Assembly (NCBI RefSeq): GCF_002286775.1
Contig: NZ_NSGJ01000044.1
Span: 1-40,733 of the forward strand
DNA length: 40,733 bases
Source: Myroides sp. N17-2
GTDB lineage: Bacteria; Bacteroidota; Bacteroidia; Flavobacteriales; Flavobacteriaceae
Direction of reading: 5' to 3'
Part shown: piece by piece, positions 25,105-32,914 of the stretch
How positions within the stretch are numbered: position 1 is the first letter of the stretch
Layout of the letters: every line of letters starts with the position of its first letter
Notes under the pieces: model-generated
Databases searched by the model: none
What the model was told of the DNA's origin: nothing
The model's input: only the letters and a program-made list of their open reading frames with translations
Position numbers and translations under genes: made by a program

Positions 25105-25806
25105 ATGAGAAAAGCTTTCTTAAATTGGAGTAGTGGTAAGGACGCCGCTTATTCATTGTATCAGATACAGCAAGCAGATGAATTAGAAGTAGTGCGTCTA
25201 ATGACGACTGTCAATGAGCATTTCGGACGCGTATCTATGCACGGAATAAGAGAAGAAGTATTACAACGACAAGCAGAGTGTATAGGATTGCCTCTAGATA
25301 TTGTGTATCTAACAGAGAAGCTAACGCTTGAGGAATACGAAAGTATAATCATGAGTAGATTAAATGAGTATGCTAATGATGGAATAGTGGATAGCATCTA
25401 TGGAGATATTCTCTTAGAAGATTTAAAGGTATTTAGAGAAGCTCAATTAGCAAGATTAAATATCACAGGTGTATTTCCGCTGTGGAATAGAGATACTACA
25501 GAATTAGTACACGAAATGATAGACAGTGGATTAAAGACGATTGTGATTTGTGTGAATGAGCAATACTTAGATAGGAGTTTTATCGGACGTACGATAGATA
25601 GGCAGTTTATCGCAGACTTGCCTGAAGGAGTTGACCCATGTGGGGAGAATGGAGAGTTTCATACTTTTGTTTACGACGGCCCAATGTTTAAAAAGCCTGT
25701 TCCTTTTGAATTAGGCGACATTGTTTATAAAACGTATGATGCTCCTAAGCAGTGCCATCAAAAGGAGATATTACAGTATGGCTTTTGGTTCTTAGATATT
25801 TTATAA
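25105..25806 (+). CDS. PP-loop ATP pyrophosphatase, Dph6/diphthine--ammonia ligase-like
   Basis: A 233-residue protein with an N-terminal PP-loop SSGKDAAYSLY (residues 9-19), a variant of SGGKDS, which binds ATP for adenylation chemistry. The central GDILLEDLKVFREAQL and FPLWNRDT blocks match the family related to eukaryotic Dph6. Bacteria lack diphthamide, so the true substrate in this organism is unknown. There is no signal peptide. It follows the E2 terminator and overlaps the convergent thioesterase gene by 6 bp. Confidence 0.87.
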   Translation: MRKAFLNWSSGKDAAYSLYQIQQADELEVVRLMTTVNEHFGRVSMHGIREEVLQRQAECIGLPLDIVYLTEKLTLEEYESIIMSRLNEYANDGIVDSIYGDILLEDLKVFREAQLARLNITGVFPLWNRDTTELVHEMIDSGLKTIVICVNEQYLDRSFIGRTIDRQFIADLPEGVDPCGENGEFHTFVYDGPMFKKPVPFELGDIVYKTYDAPKQCHQKEILQYGFWFLDIL

Positions 25807-26220
25807 GGTGAATTTGTTTTGCATTATTTCAGGAACAGAGATTGTAGTCCTGTTTTGATAATCGAAAGTTACCATGCCTGTTTTTGCTTTAGCGATAAGT
25901 TTTGTATCTGTTTGAACAAGGTAATATAGATCAAAACTCACTCTACTAAAATCGCCAGCGACCACCTGAATAGATAAAGTATCACCATAGAAGGCTTCAT
26001 TTTTATACTCAATAGCAACATCAGCCATAATAAGGCTTACACCAGCACAATCCATTTCTGTATATCCAAAATGTGATAAAAATAAAACTCGTGCTTCATG
26101 CAAGATAGATAATAGTTTATCATTGCCTAAGTGGTTGCCATAATTAAGGTCAGTTATTCGTACAGGTATTTTGGTTTCGAAGATAAATTCAGTCGGTAGG
26201 TTCAGTTTTACTCTTGCCAT
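25801..26220 (-). CDS. Hotdog-fold acyl-CoA thioesterase (YbgC/FadM-like)
   Basis: A 139-residue single hotdog-domain protein, expected to hydrolyse acyl-CoA thioesters in the cytosol. Asp24 in RITDLNYGNHLGND sits where the 4-hydroxybenzoyl-CoA thioesterase group has its catalytic Asp, and NHLGN matches the following substrate-loop region. The central strand FSRVSFDLYYLVQ and C-terminal strand complete the fold. The substrate is not predictable. It converges on and overlaps the PP-loop gene by 6 bp. Confidence 0.87.
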   Translation of the reverse strand: MARVKLNLPTEFIFETKIPVRITDLNYGNHLGNDKLLSILHEARVLFLSHFGYTEMDCAGVSLIMADVAIEYKNEAFYGDTLSIQVVAGDFSRVSFDLYYLVQTDTKLIAKAKTGMVTFDYQNRTTISVPEIMQNKFTL

Positions 26221-26247
26221 AATAATATTTAAAAGATAGTAATGTAC

Positions 26248-26279
26248 AAAAAAACCAGCAACATCGTTACTGGTTTTTT
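26248..26279 (-). terminator. Intrinsic terminator after the copper-receptor operon
   Basis: An A-rich/T-rich inverted repeat, AAAACCAG with CTGGTTTT, and inner AAC/GTT pairs, with a T-run on the minus strand. Confidence 0.75.
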
Positions 26280-26304
26280 CTTTATATTAATTATTGACTG
26301 TCTA

Positions 26305-28308
26305 TTATAGTTTATACGTAAGATTGACAAAGAGGTTTCTACCTGGGTTTGGTATCTTATTCCAATCCGCATAGGTAGAATAGTAAGTGTCAAGTATATT
26401 TTCAACGCCTATACCCACATTCAATGCTTTAGACTTAATAGTAAAGTCATAATTCGCATTCCAATCTACTATAGCATAAGATGGTGTTCTAACTTCTCCA
26501 TAAGCTTCAGCTGCATTGTTTTTTACAGCATTTCCTTTTAGGCTTAACTGCGTTTTAAACGCATTGTATTTATAGTCAATAGCTGTTCTATAAGCTAATG
26601 GAGCTATAAAAGGCAAGGTGTTTTTGTCACTATCTTTTCCGTAGCTATAAGTTAGTCCACCTGATACTTTCCAATTCGCATCTATGTTGTATGTGAAGTT
26701 CCAATCTAATGTACCTTGTATAGCATGATCTATATTAGCATATTTCTTTACTCCTAAACCACCATATGTCATAGCATTATACACAGGGTCTATCACACCG
26801 ATAATATAATTATTCAAGTAGAATATAGAACCTGATACTTTAGTAGAGAATGCAGGTGTAGCATATTTAATAAAGAAGTTTCCTTCATACGACGACTCAT
26901 TCTTTAAGTTAGGATTACCAATGTAGTCATAGCGATCCCCACTATTAAATAAATAGTATCCGTATCCCTCAGATACTGATGGAGCGCGGTTGCCATATCC
27001 AGTACCTATTCCATATAACCACTCACCATCAAAACGCTCATAGTTAACAGCGAAGTTTCCAACAGTACGTGTTTTATTTTGTTTGAAGGTGTTGTCATTT
27101 AAGAATATACTCAATTGATCAACTCCTTTTTGGCTAACGTGATTAAAGTTGATACCTAAGGTTCCAGAGACAAGTAGACTGTTCTTATCATCTATTTGCC
27201 AATGGTCTTTTACGGTTAAACCACCATAGTTAGTCTTGATATTCGGCCACGTATAAGCAAACATATTGGTTGCTCCTGGTATGGTCGATAGCATCGTCAT
27301 TTCTGCCAATGACTTATTATAATAAGTATTTGCATTAACGCTTACATGATGCTTTTCTTTTATCGTAGTGGATAGCGTAGTATAAGCACCATATGTATCT
27401 GTCCATCCAGGCATAAGCATACGGATAGGAACTACAGGACGTTTGGTGTCATCCATTCGATGCGTGATAGTGTTGTAATATAACTTAGTTTCCCACTTGT
27501 CTATCCATGAGTCAGTAGGGGCGTAGGTATGTTTAAATGAAGTAATAATAGCTTCAGCCAATCCCACATCCATAGGAAGTGCAGGATATCCTACATCTAT
27601 AGCCTTGTCATATATTATAGAGGCTTCTAAGCTGTTGCTTTCATTAATAGCATACCCAATAATTCCAGAAGCATTTAACTTTCTAAATTGGGAATACTGT
27701 ATTTCTTTATTGCCTCCTGCTTTATAATTGTCAGCATCTCTAAACATAATAGAACCACTAGCATAAAACTTCTTAGAAGTAAAATCAAAGTTACCACCAG
27801 CTATCTTTTGTTTATTGATACTCTCAAAGCCTGTCTGTACTTGCCCTTTGAAGGTTTGTTGTTCTGTGAAAGATAATTTACGCGTACGTAAGTCTATACT
27901 TCCGCCAAGAGTAGCTCCAAACATAGATCCTTGAGATCCAGAGGTAATATCCATTCCATCTAGGTTGTTCACTTCCACATAGGATGTGATAGGATCCATC
28001 TTATCTGTGCATGCATGGAATATCTGCATACCATCGATGGTCTGTCTAGTGCGTTCGATAGCCATATTATTTATCATAGGCTCCCACGCATAGGCACCCC
28101 TACGTACTAGAGTGATGTTCTCTTGCGTAGCTAAGTAATCATCTACTGATGCTAACGGCTTTTTATCTTGTAGTTTTTTGTTTTGAGACTGATGAGTAAC
28201 AACCACTTCTTGTAAAGCATTGTTACTTAGTGTATCTTTTACCTGACTAATAACTAATGTTGGCAAGGCAAGTAAGATACTAACGATATGTTTTCTTTTT
28301 AATATCAT
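26305..28308 (-). CDS. TonB-dependent receptor, OprC/NosA-like (probable copper uptake)
   Basis: A 667-residue outer-membrane receptor. The signal peptide (1-21) is followed by a plug domain (about 45-145, containing GSQGSMFGATLGGSIDLRTR) and a barrel ending in a hydrophobic C-terminal strand (NLFVNLTYKL). It carries CTDKM (Cys100, Met104) in the plug and HRM (His283, Met285) in the barrel. These correspond to the CxxxM-HxM copper ligands described for Pseudomonas OprC, with nearly the same separation (183 residues here, about 180 as I recall for OprC). This supports copper rather than iron or vitamin transport. It is the last gene of a three-gene operon with two secreted proteins. Confidence 0.85.
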   Translation of the reverse strand: MILKRKHIVSILLALPTLVISQVKDTLSNNALQEVVVTHQSQNKKLQDKKPLASVDDYLATQENITLVRRGAYAWEPMINNMAIERTRQTIDGMQIFHACTDKMDPITSYVEVNNLDGMDITSGSQGSMFGATLGGSIDLRTRKLSFTEQQTFKGQVQTGFESINKQKIAGGNFDFTSKKFYASGSIMFRDADNYKAGGNKEIQYSQFRKLNASGIIGYAINESNSLEASIIYDKAIDVGYPALPMDVGLAEAIITSFKHTYAPTDSWIDKWETKLYYNTITHRMDDTKRPVVPIRMLMPGWTDTYGAYTTLSTTIKEKHHVSVNANTYYNKSLAEMTMLSTIPGATNMFAYTWPNIKTNYGGLTVKDHWQIDDKNSLLVSGTLGINFNHVSQKGVDQLSIFLNDNTFKQNKTRTVGNFAVNYERFDGEWLYGIGTGYGNRAPSVSEGYGYYLFNSGDRYDYIGNPNLKNESSYEGNFFIKYATPAFSTKVSGSIFYLNNYIIGVIDPVYNAMTYGGLGVKKYANIDHAIQGTLDWNFTYNIDANWKVSGGLTYSYGKDSDKNTLPFIAPLAYRTAIDYKYNAFKTQLSLKGNAVKNNAAEAYGEVRTPSYAIVDWNANYDFTIKSKALNVGIGVENILDTYYSTYADWNKIPNPGRNLFVNLTYKL

Positions 28309-28350
28309 GTCAAATGGAGTAAGGTAATTGTAGATCTAAGAATGGTTTTG

Positions 28351-29298
28351 TTAAAAAACAATATCAAAGAATTTATCTCCATTGACAGTTTCTTTTCCGA
28401 AAGAGTCTTTCCCTACAAGTTGACCAGCTACTATTTCACCTGCTTGGTTTTTAATCACTAAGTTTAAGAACCAATATCCAGTCATACTAAAAGGAAGTTT
28501 GCCTTCATATTGTTTAGTACTAGCGTTATATTTAAGTGTTATAATTCCTTCTGCTACACCGTGATTACCCATATCAGGCATTCTTGGGTCTATCGTAACA
28601 ACCAAGTTGTCTACTTCAGGAAACTCTGTAGCCATTTTCTCATTTCTATAGATAGATACAGCTATATTATTAAGACCTGTTTTTGGTTCGTACATTGGAT
28701 GTAGAGCAGCATAGTGCTTTACAGCATTAATATTGAATGTCTCAAGTGTTTTTCTATCACTATTCACGATGGTATTAAGATCCTGACGATCGTAGAATTT
28801 ACCACCTCTTACAGTAGTTATTAACGCAGTCTCTATCTTTTTGTCTTTATTGGTAGTAGTTACTTTTATTTCCCAGTAGTCAACCCCAAGTTCCATACCA
28901 GACATAGAGAACATAATCTCTCCTTCAAATTTGTTGGTAGTACCCGCTATAGGTTTAAGTTGACTGATAGGAGCAGAGTGAGACATTTTATGTCCATTAG
29001 ACATCGTCATATACATCGTTAGAGTCATCGATGTATTCGTAAACGTCTTGTTTGTCGCATCATTTAGATCATTTATTTCTACAACTATTGGTGTTGTTGA
29101 TGGAGCGTAGAACTCTTTTACGTTGCTATATACTGTGAATTGGAAGTTGTTTTCTTTTGCTTCAAGTGCTTTGATAGTTGGTTTTGTCACACCAGGATTT
29201 ACACTCGGTCCTTTATCCATAGCATTATCATCAGAAGTACATGATGTAGTTAATCCTAGTGATAGTATAGTCAATGCGAAGTATATAATTTTTTTCAT
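28351..29298 (-). CDS. Secreted lipoprotein of the copper-receptor operon
   Basis: From the ATG at 29298 the product is 315 residues. It has a lipoprotein signal peptide ending at Cys20 (LTTSC), then two similar beta-rich halves. Each half has a Met/His-containing motif (YMTMSNGHKMSH in the first, MPDMGNHG in the second) of the kind found in YtkA-like and other periplasmic copper-associated domains. A longer frame begins at 29352, but its first 18 residues lack signal-peptide character. It lies 42 bp before the OprC-like receptor gene. Likely role: metal capture or delivery at the outer membrane; this is inference from motifs and neighbours. Confidence 0.78.
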   Translation of the reverse strand: MKKIIYFALTILSLGLTTSCTSDDNAMDKGPSVNPGVTKPTIKALEAKENNFQFTVYSNVKEFYAPSTTPIVVEINDLNDATNKTFTNTSMTLTMYMTMSNGHKMSHSAPISQLKPIAGTTNKFEGEIMFSMSGMELGVDYWEIKVTTTNKDKKIETALITTVRGGKFYDRQDLNTIVNSDRKTLETFNINAVKHYAALHPMYEPKTGLNNIAVSIYRNEKMATEFPEVDNLVVTIDPRMPDMGNHGVAEGIITLKYNASTKQYEGKLPFSMTGYWFLNLVIKNQAGEIVAGQLVGKDSFGKETVNGDKFFDIVF

Positions 29299-29340
29299 TT
29301 GTTTAATCTTAAAATATTTAAATAGGTGAGAGGGTACGCT

Positions 29341-29364
29341 TCTATTAATCAAAGGAATAATAGA
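29341..29364. promoter_or_regulatory. Inverted repeat around a -7-like box in the copper operon
   Basis: TCTATTA (29341-29347) and TAATAGA (29358-29364) flank CAAAGGAATA (29350-29359), which reads TATTCCTTTG on the minus strand. A second dyad TACTAT/ATAGTA is at 29383-29398. This could be an internal, metal-regulated promoter for the lipoprotein and receptor genes. Confidence 0.35.
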
Positions 29365-29423
29365 GGTACACGAGTATGCCTATACTATGTTAATAGTACA
29401 GCTAATACGATAAATAAATAAGA

Positions 29424-29786
29424 TTAAACGAGGGGTGGCTTAGTTAAGTCTAAGACAGGTAAGTAATAGTAATCAGTGTGATAACTATCGATTACCTCAG
29501 TAGAATAGTTATGCTCTACAAGTGGAGCTAGTGCCCAATCATATTGGTTAAAGAACAGAACTTCTAATTGTGTTTGAAAAGTTTTTTTAGCAGAGAATGG
29601 GTTCTCGTCCTGAGCAGTCTTCGCTAATTCGCTCTTAAGGTGACACGAACCATTACAAGTTAACTCAGGTCTGTCTTTATTAACACACAGCTCTTGTATA
29701 GCATCATAGTTTATTGCAAAGTCAAGTATAGGGAATACTGGCTTAGCAAAGAATAGTAGCACTATGAATAATATACATTGTTTCAT
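29424..29786 (-). CDS. Small secreted Cys-containing protein of the copper-receptor operon
   Basis: A 120-residue protein with an N-terminal hydrophobic signal sequence (about 1-19). The mature part has Cys34 and a CNGSCHLKSELAK motif (Cys44, Cys48, His49) that could bind a metal, then a C-terminal region rich in Tyr, His and Pro. I recognise the general type from Bacteroidota loci next to metal receptors but know no function. A perfect -7 box TATCTTTG (minus strand, 29798-29791) ends only 4 nt before the ATG. That makes it the first gene of the operon, with a possibly leaderless mRNA. Confidence 0.75.
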   Translation of the reverse strand: MKQCILFIVLLFFAKPVFPILDFAINYDAIQELCVNKDRPELTCNGSCHLKSELAKTAQDENPFSAKKTFQTQLEVLFFNQYDWALAPLVEHNYSTEVIDSYHTDYYYLPVLDLTKPPLV

Positions 29787-29790
29787 AGTG

Positions 29791-29798
29791 CAAAGATA
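29791..29798 (-). promoter_or_regulatory. -7 promoter box of the copper-receptor operon
   Basis: TATCTTTG on the minus strand, an exact consensus match, 4 nt upstream of the ATG at 29786. Confidence 0.5.
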
Positions 29799-29912
29799 CG
29801 TAAGCTAAAACTATTAATAAGATGACTTAAATCACTTTTGTAGAAATAATCAACTCTTTGGTTTAGATAATCACTCTTTTTAAAGCAGGATAAATTCAAT
29901 AGTCAATTACTA

Positions 29913-30485
29913 TTAGGTTTCCCAGCCTATATCTATATTGCTACCGTTCTCATCTGTTGTCACAGATAGATGTATATCACCCATATCAATCCCATTTATA
30001 TTATAAAAGTAATTGATATAGTACTTTCCAGGGTATCCCTCTTGAGCTTGTACATCAATTAAAATAAGCTTTAGGTTACTGATAACTTTATCTATATTTT
30101 CTGAAGCCGGTTTACCTAAACCTACTTTTTTTAGTTGTTCTGCATCAGTATTGTTGATGAAGAAGTCAATATTCTCTTTTACAATGCTTGTAGGGCTTGC
30201 ATAATCCTTGCGAATAGCTTCTATGTTTTGTTTATTATAGATAGCGATATTCTTACTAAAGGTCTTCTCATCAATGTTAAATCTTCCTGTATTTACTACA
30301 GCGAATATAGTATCTGTGCCTATGATTAGCTTTTTCATATCATCGATAGTTGGCTCGTCGGTATATTCTTCTCCTTGTTCATTGACAGGAATTAAGTCAA
30401 TTCTAGCAGGAGAGGGCTTGCGCAGGATGAATATACCTATCAAAGCAATAAGAATTAAGGCAACGTAGATAATAGATTTTTTCAT
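29913..30485 (-). CDS. Membrane-anchored hypothetical protein, paralogue of the upstream gene
   Basis: A 190-residue protein with one N-terminal hydrophobic helix (about 4-21, signal anchor or uncleaved signal) and a soluble extracytoplasmic domain. It is not recognised as a known family. Its C-terminus (YYINYFYNI ... DENGSNIDIGWET) aligns with the end of the gene immediately upstream (YYLVFDYSI ... DLQGNFIDINWES), and both share size and layout, so they are tandem duplicates. They are separated by 17 bp and probably form an operon. Confidence 0.75.
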   Translation of the reverse strand: MKKSIIYVALILIALIGIFILRKPSPARIDLIPVNEQGEEYTDEPTIDDMKKLIIGTDTIFAVVNTGRFNIDEKTFSKNIAIYNKQNIEAIRKDYASPTSIVKENIDFFINNTDAEQLKKVGLGKPASENIDKVISNLKLILIDVQAQEGYPGKYYINYFYNINGIDMGDIHLSVTTDENGSNIDIGWET

Positions 30486-30502
30486 AATATTTGATACATT
30501 AA

Positions 30503-31024
30503 TTAACTCTCCCAGTTGATGTCTATAAAGTTACCTTGTAGATCTGTTTTTATTACAATAACTGCATCGGCATATTTTTTTCCAATACTATAATCAAAAA
30601 CTAAATAGTATTGATCATTTGGCCCCTTAATTGGATATAACCATATATTTATAAGTTTAAGCTTTTGATATAGTAAAACGTTATTTTCTTGAGATACGTT
30701 ATCCATTCCTAAAGAGACGAATTCTTTTTCAGTAAATTCATTTAAATGGAAGCTTAGGTAGTCCTTTATTAGGCTGTTGTCCTCAGCATAATTATGATCC
30801 ATATATTCTTTGTTTTTGATATCATAAGAAGGTATGTTTTTGAGGAAATCTTCTTTTGTACTATTAATTTTACTGAAGTCAATATTTAGATATATAGTAT
30901 CATTCTGTATGATTTCTTTTTGAGTCAGATCAGTGCTAATTGGTATATCGTTATGTTGAATCAAAAAGAATATGCCTATTAGCACAGCAACTATTACAAC
31001 TGTAAATGCAATCTTTTCTTTCAT
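30503..31024 (-). CDS. Membrane-anchored hypothetical protein, paralogue of the downstream gene
   Basis: A 173-residue protein with an N-terminal hydrophobic helix (about 5-22) and an extracytoplasmic domain ending FIDINWES. It resembles the 190-residue product downstream in layout and C-terminal motif, with clear divergence in the middle. Function unknown. It is the first gene of the pair and diverges from the secreted-protein gene at 31119, sharing a 94-bp promoter region. Confidence 0.75.
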   Translation of the reverse strand: MKEKIAFTVVIVAVLIGIFFLIQHNDIPISTDLTQKEIIQNDTIYLNIDFSKINSTKEDFLKNIPSYDIKNKEYMDHNYAEDNSLIKDYLSFHLNEFTEKEFVSLGMDNVSQENNVLLYQKLKLINIWLYPIKGPNDQYYLVFDYSIGKKYADAVIVIKTDLQGNFIDINWES

Positions 31025-31118
31025 TGTATTGTGGATTCTTTTAGCAGTATAAAAGTACAGATATATTTTATAAGTTGTTTATAATCAATTATATTTATTG
31101 TTTAATAAATAAGTATAG

Positions 31119-32063
31119 ATGAGTAAGTTCGGTTTTTTAGTATTGTTATTAACGATATTTTCTATACAAGAAAGTAATGCAACATCATATTCCCATGCAT
31201 CGTTAAGTGATTTATATAAAAAGGCAGATGCAGTAGTGTATGGTAAGGTAGTTAGATTTGAAGAAATAGCAGAGAGAAATACTATTAATGATAAAGATGA
31301 ATTAGCTCTACCACCGCCAATATTCTATAAAGGAAGAATCGCTATTATCATTACTGAAGTGATTAAAGGAAATATCATAGAGACAGAGATATGTATAGGT
31401 AATATGAATGATATTAATGGACTTGGCTTACCTGAAGTTGAGATTGGACAGAATTTACTATTGTTTTTGTTTAAAGGCATTAAAGAGGAGAAGTATATAT
31501 GTTTTTCTATGGGGAGACAATTTACAGGTAGAGATATTCCTTCTGAAGAATATAAAATTTACAAACAAAAACTCACTTCACTTCAATCTGTCTTAAATAT
31601 CAAAGATCCAAAAGTACGAGAACAACATTATATCAATTGGATGATTAGCTGTGTGAAAGAACCATTGACAAAATGGGATGGGATATTTGACTTAAAAAAT
31701 AAGAAGCATGTAGGTAGAAAAGATGTAGAACTAGTTGCAAATCCTTATCAATTAAACACAACACAATATAATGAGTTGTGCGATATTGTTTATCAGGCTA
31801 AAGAACTTAGTTATGATAATATTCAGCTTATAGCTTATCTTTATGAAAGTAGGGAGAATAAGGAACTGTTAGCATTCTTAAGTCAGGAGTTTAACGAAAT
31901 AAAGGTAAATAAAGACAACTTTTCTAAGCTGCGTGAATGCACTTTATTAATCGCTAAATTATCCAAGAGAAGCGATTTGACTGAATTGAGTGCATATATC
32001 AATTCGAGTGAACCAATGTCAACACGATTAAAAAAGATAAAAGAGTTTAAAAAGAAGATTTAA
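31119..32063 (+). CDS. Secreted protein of unknown function
   Basis: A 314-residue protein with a signal peptide (1-21, ending ESNA). An N-terminal beta-rich domain (about 22-135) has the pattern LYKKADAVVYGKVV ... ITEVIKGN ... LLLFLFKG, seen in many secreted proteins of unknown role. A Lys/Glu-rich helical C-terminal half follows (about 160-314). No catalytic motif is seen. It diverges from the paralogous pair and is followed by a terminator. Confidence 0.75.
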   Translation: MSKFGFLVLLLTIFSIQESNATSYSHASLSDLYKKADAVVYGKVVRFEEIAERNTINDKDELALPPPIFYKGRIAIIITEVIKGNIIETEICIGNMNDINGLGLPEVEIGQNLLLFLFKGIKEEKYICFSMGRQFTGRDIPSEEYKIYKQKLTSLQSVLNIKDPKVREQHYINWMISCVKEPLTKWDGIFDLKNKKHVGRKDVELVANPYQLNTTQYNELCDIVYQAKELSYDNIQLIAYLYESRENKELLAFLSQEFNEIKVNKDNFSKLRECTLLIAKLSKRSDLTELSAYINSSEPMSTRLKKIKEFKKKI

Positions 32064-32084
32064 GCTCAGTAATAACATTTAATA

Positions 32085-32117
32085 AGGCATCTGTAATTCA
32101 TCTCAGATGTCTTTTTT
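32085..32117 (+). terminator. Intrinsic terminator after the secreted-protein gene
   Basis: AGGCATCTG pairs with CAGATGTCT (one G-U pair) across a 10-nt loop, then a T-run. Confidence 0.78.
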
Positions 32118-32134
32118 TGGCTATTATGGAAGGG

Positions 32135-32178
32135 GTGGTCGGCATGTGGTCGGCTGTTGATGGGCATGTGGTCGGCTT
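32135..32178. repeat. Four 11-bp tandem repeats (GTGGTCGGCAT type), GC-rich
   Basis: GTGGTCGGCAT, GTGGTCGGCTG, TTGATGGGCAT and GTGGTCGGCTT follow one another without gaps. GC content is well above the flanks. An inverted repeat AGTGCTA/TAGCACT (32182-32188 with 32209-32215) lies just beyond. The block sits between two convergent terminators, with no gene. Confidence 0.75.
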
Positions 32179-32272
32179 AAAAGTGCTAAAAACAGCCTAT
32201 CACCTGCCTAGCACTATCCTATCAACAAGGAATCATTATGGAGATAGATGGGGTATGTAAAGACATTATATA

Positions 32273-32308
32273 AACAAAAAAGCCTAGATAATCGATGTTA
32301 TCTAGGCT
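32273..32308 (-). terminator. Intrinsic terminator of the WYL-regulator operon
   Basis: A perfect 11-bp stem AGCCTAGATAA/TTATCTAGGCT with a 6-nt loop and a T-run on the minus strand. Confidence 0.88.
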
Positions 32309-32334
32309 CTTCGCATATTTTAGTATATGGATTA

Positions 32335-32856
32335 TTACATAAAGAATTCTCCTGTATCGCTCATACCGATAGGTAGAGCAGTTCGGTCTATCCACTCTTG
32401 AGCTTGTAAGCTAAGGATAGGAGCTGTGTGCACTTTAGCAGCAAACCCTTCTCGGGCTTTAGATACTATCTGTTCTTCGATATTCGAAGAGTTGGCCGTA
32501 AAGAACTCGATTGTTTCTTCAGCGATGTGAAGTAAGGTGATTTGGGTTTTGTTATCTACTTCATAGCTATCGATTACCTTAAAGTACGCACCAGACTGTA
32601 GCATCACATGGCCATATTCTTCCATCTGTGGCACTAAGGCAGAGATGTCCTTTACATGTGCAGATGCGATTAGATAACGCAAATTAGTAGTTAGACCTCC
32701 GCCTTTATATGATGCATCAGCGAAAGTACGCTCTTGTATGATCTGTCCTATTTGGTATTTATTGATAAAATCTTGACTTAGTTCGCAGTCACGGTAGAAT
32801 AGTGATAATCCTGCGAATGTCTGATTAAATATTTCTTCTATTTGATGTTTATCCAT
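32335..32856 (-). CDS. Hypothetical protein in an operon with the WYL regulator
   Basis: A 173-residue soluble protein with no signal peptide or membrane segment; I do not recognise its family. It is of mixed alpha/beta composition, with an N-terminal helical stretch (IEEIFNQTFAGLSLFY), a central segment KGGGLTTNLRYLIASAHVKD and a possible helix near residues 126-140. It follows the WYL-regulator gene by 58 bp on the same strand and precedes that operon's terminator, so it is probably co-expressed with the regulator of the RNA-repair locus. A direct role there is untested. Confidence 0.7.
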   Translation of the reverse strand: MDKHQIEEIFNQTFAGLSLFYRDCELSQDFINKYQIGQIIQERTFADASYKGGGLTTNLRYLIASAHVKDISALVPQMEEYGHVMLQSGAYFKVIDSYEVDNKTQITLLHIAEETIEFFTANSSNIEEQIVSKAREGFAAKVHTAPILSLQAQEWIDRTALPIGMSDTGEFFM

Positions 32857-32914
32857 TTGGTATGGGTTGTACTCCTTGTATTAATAAAAAGCAAAGGTAA
32901 GAGTTTTGCGTGTT

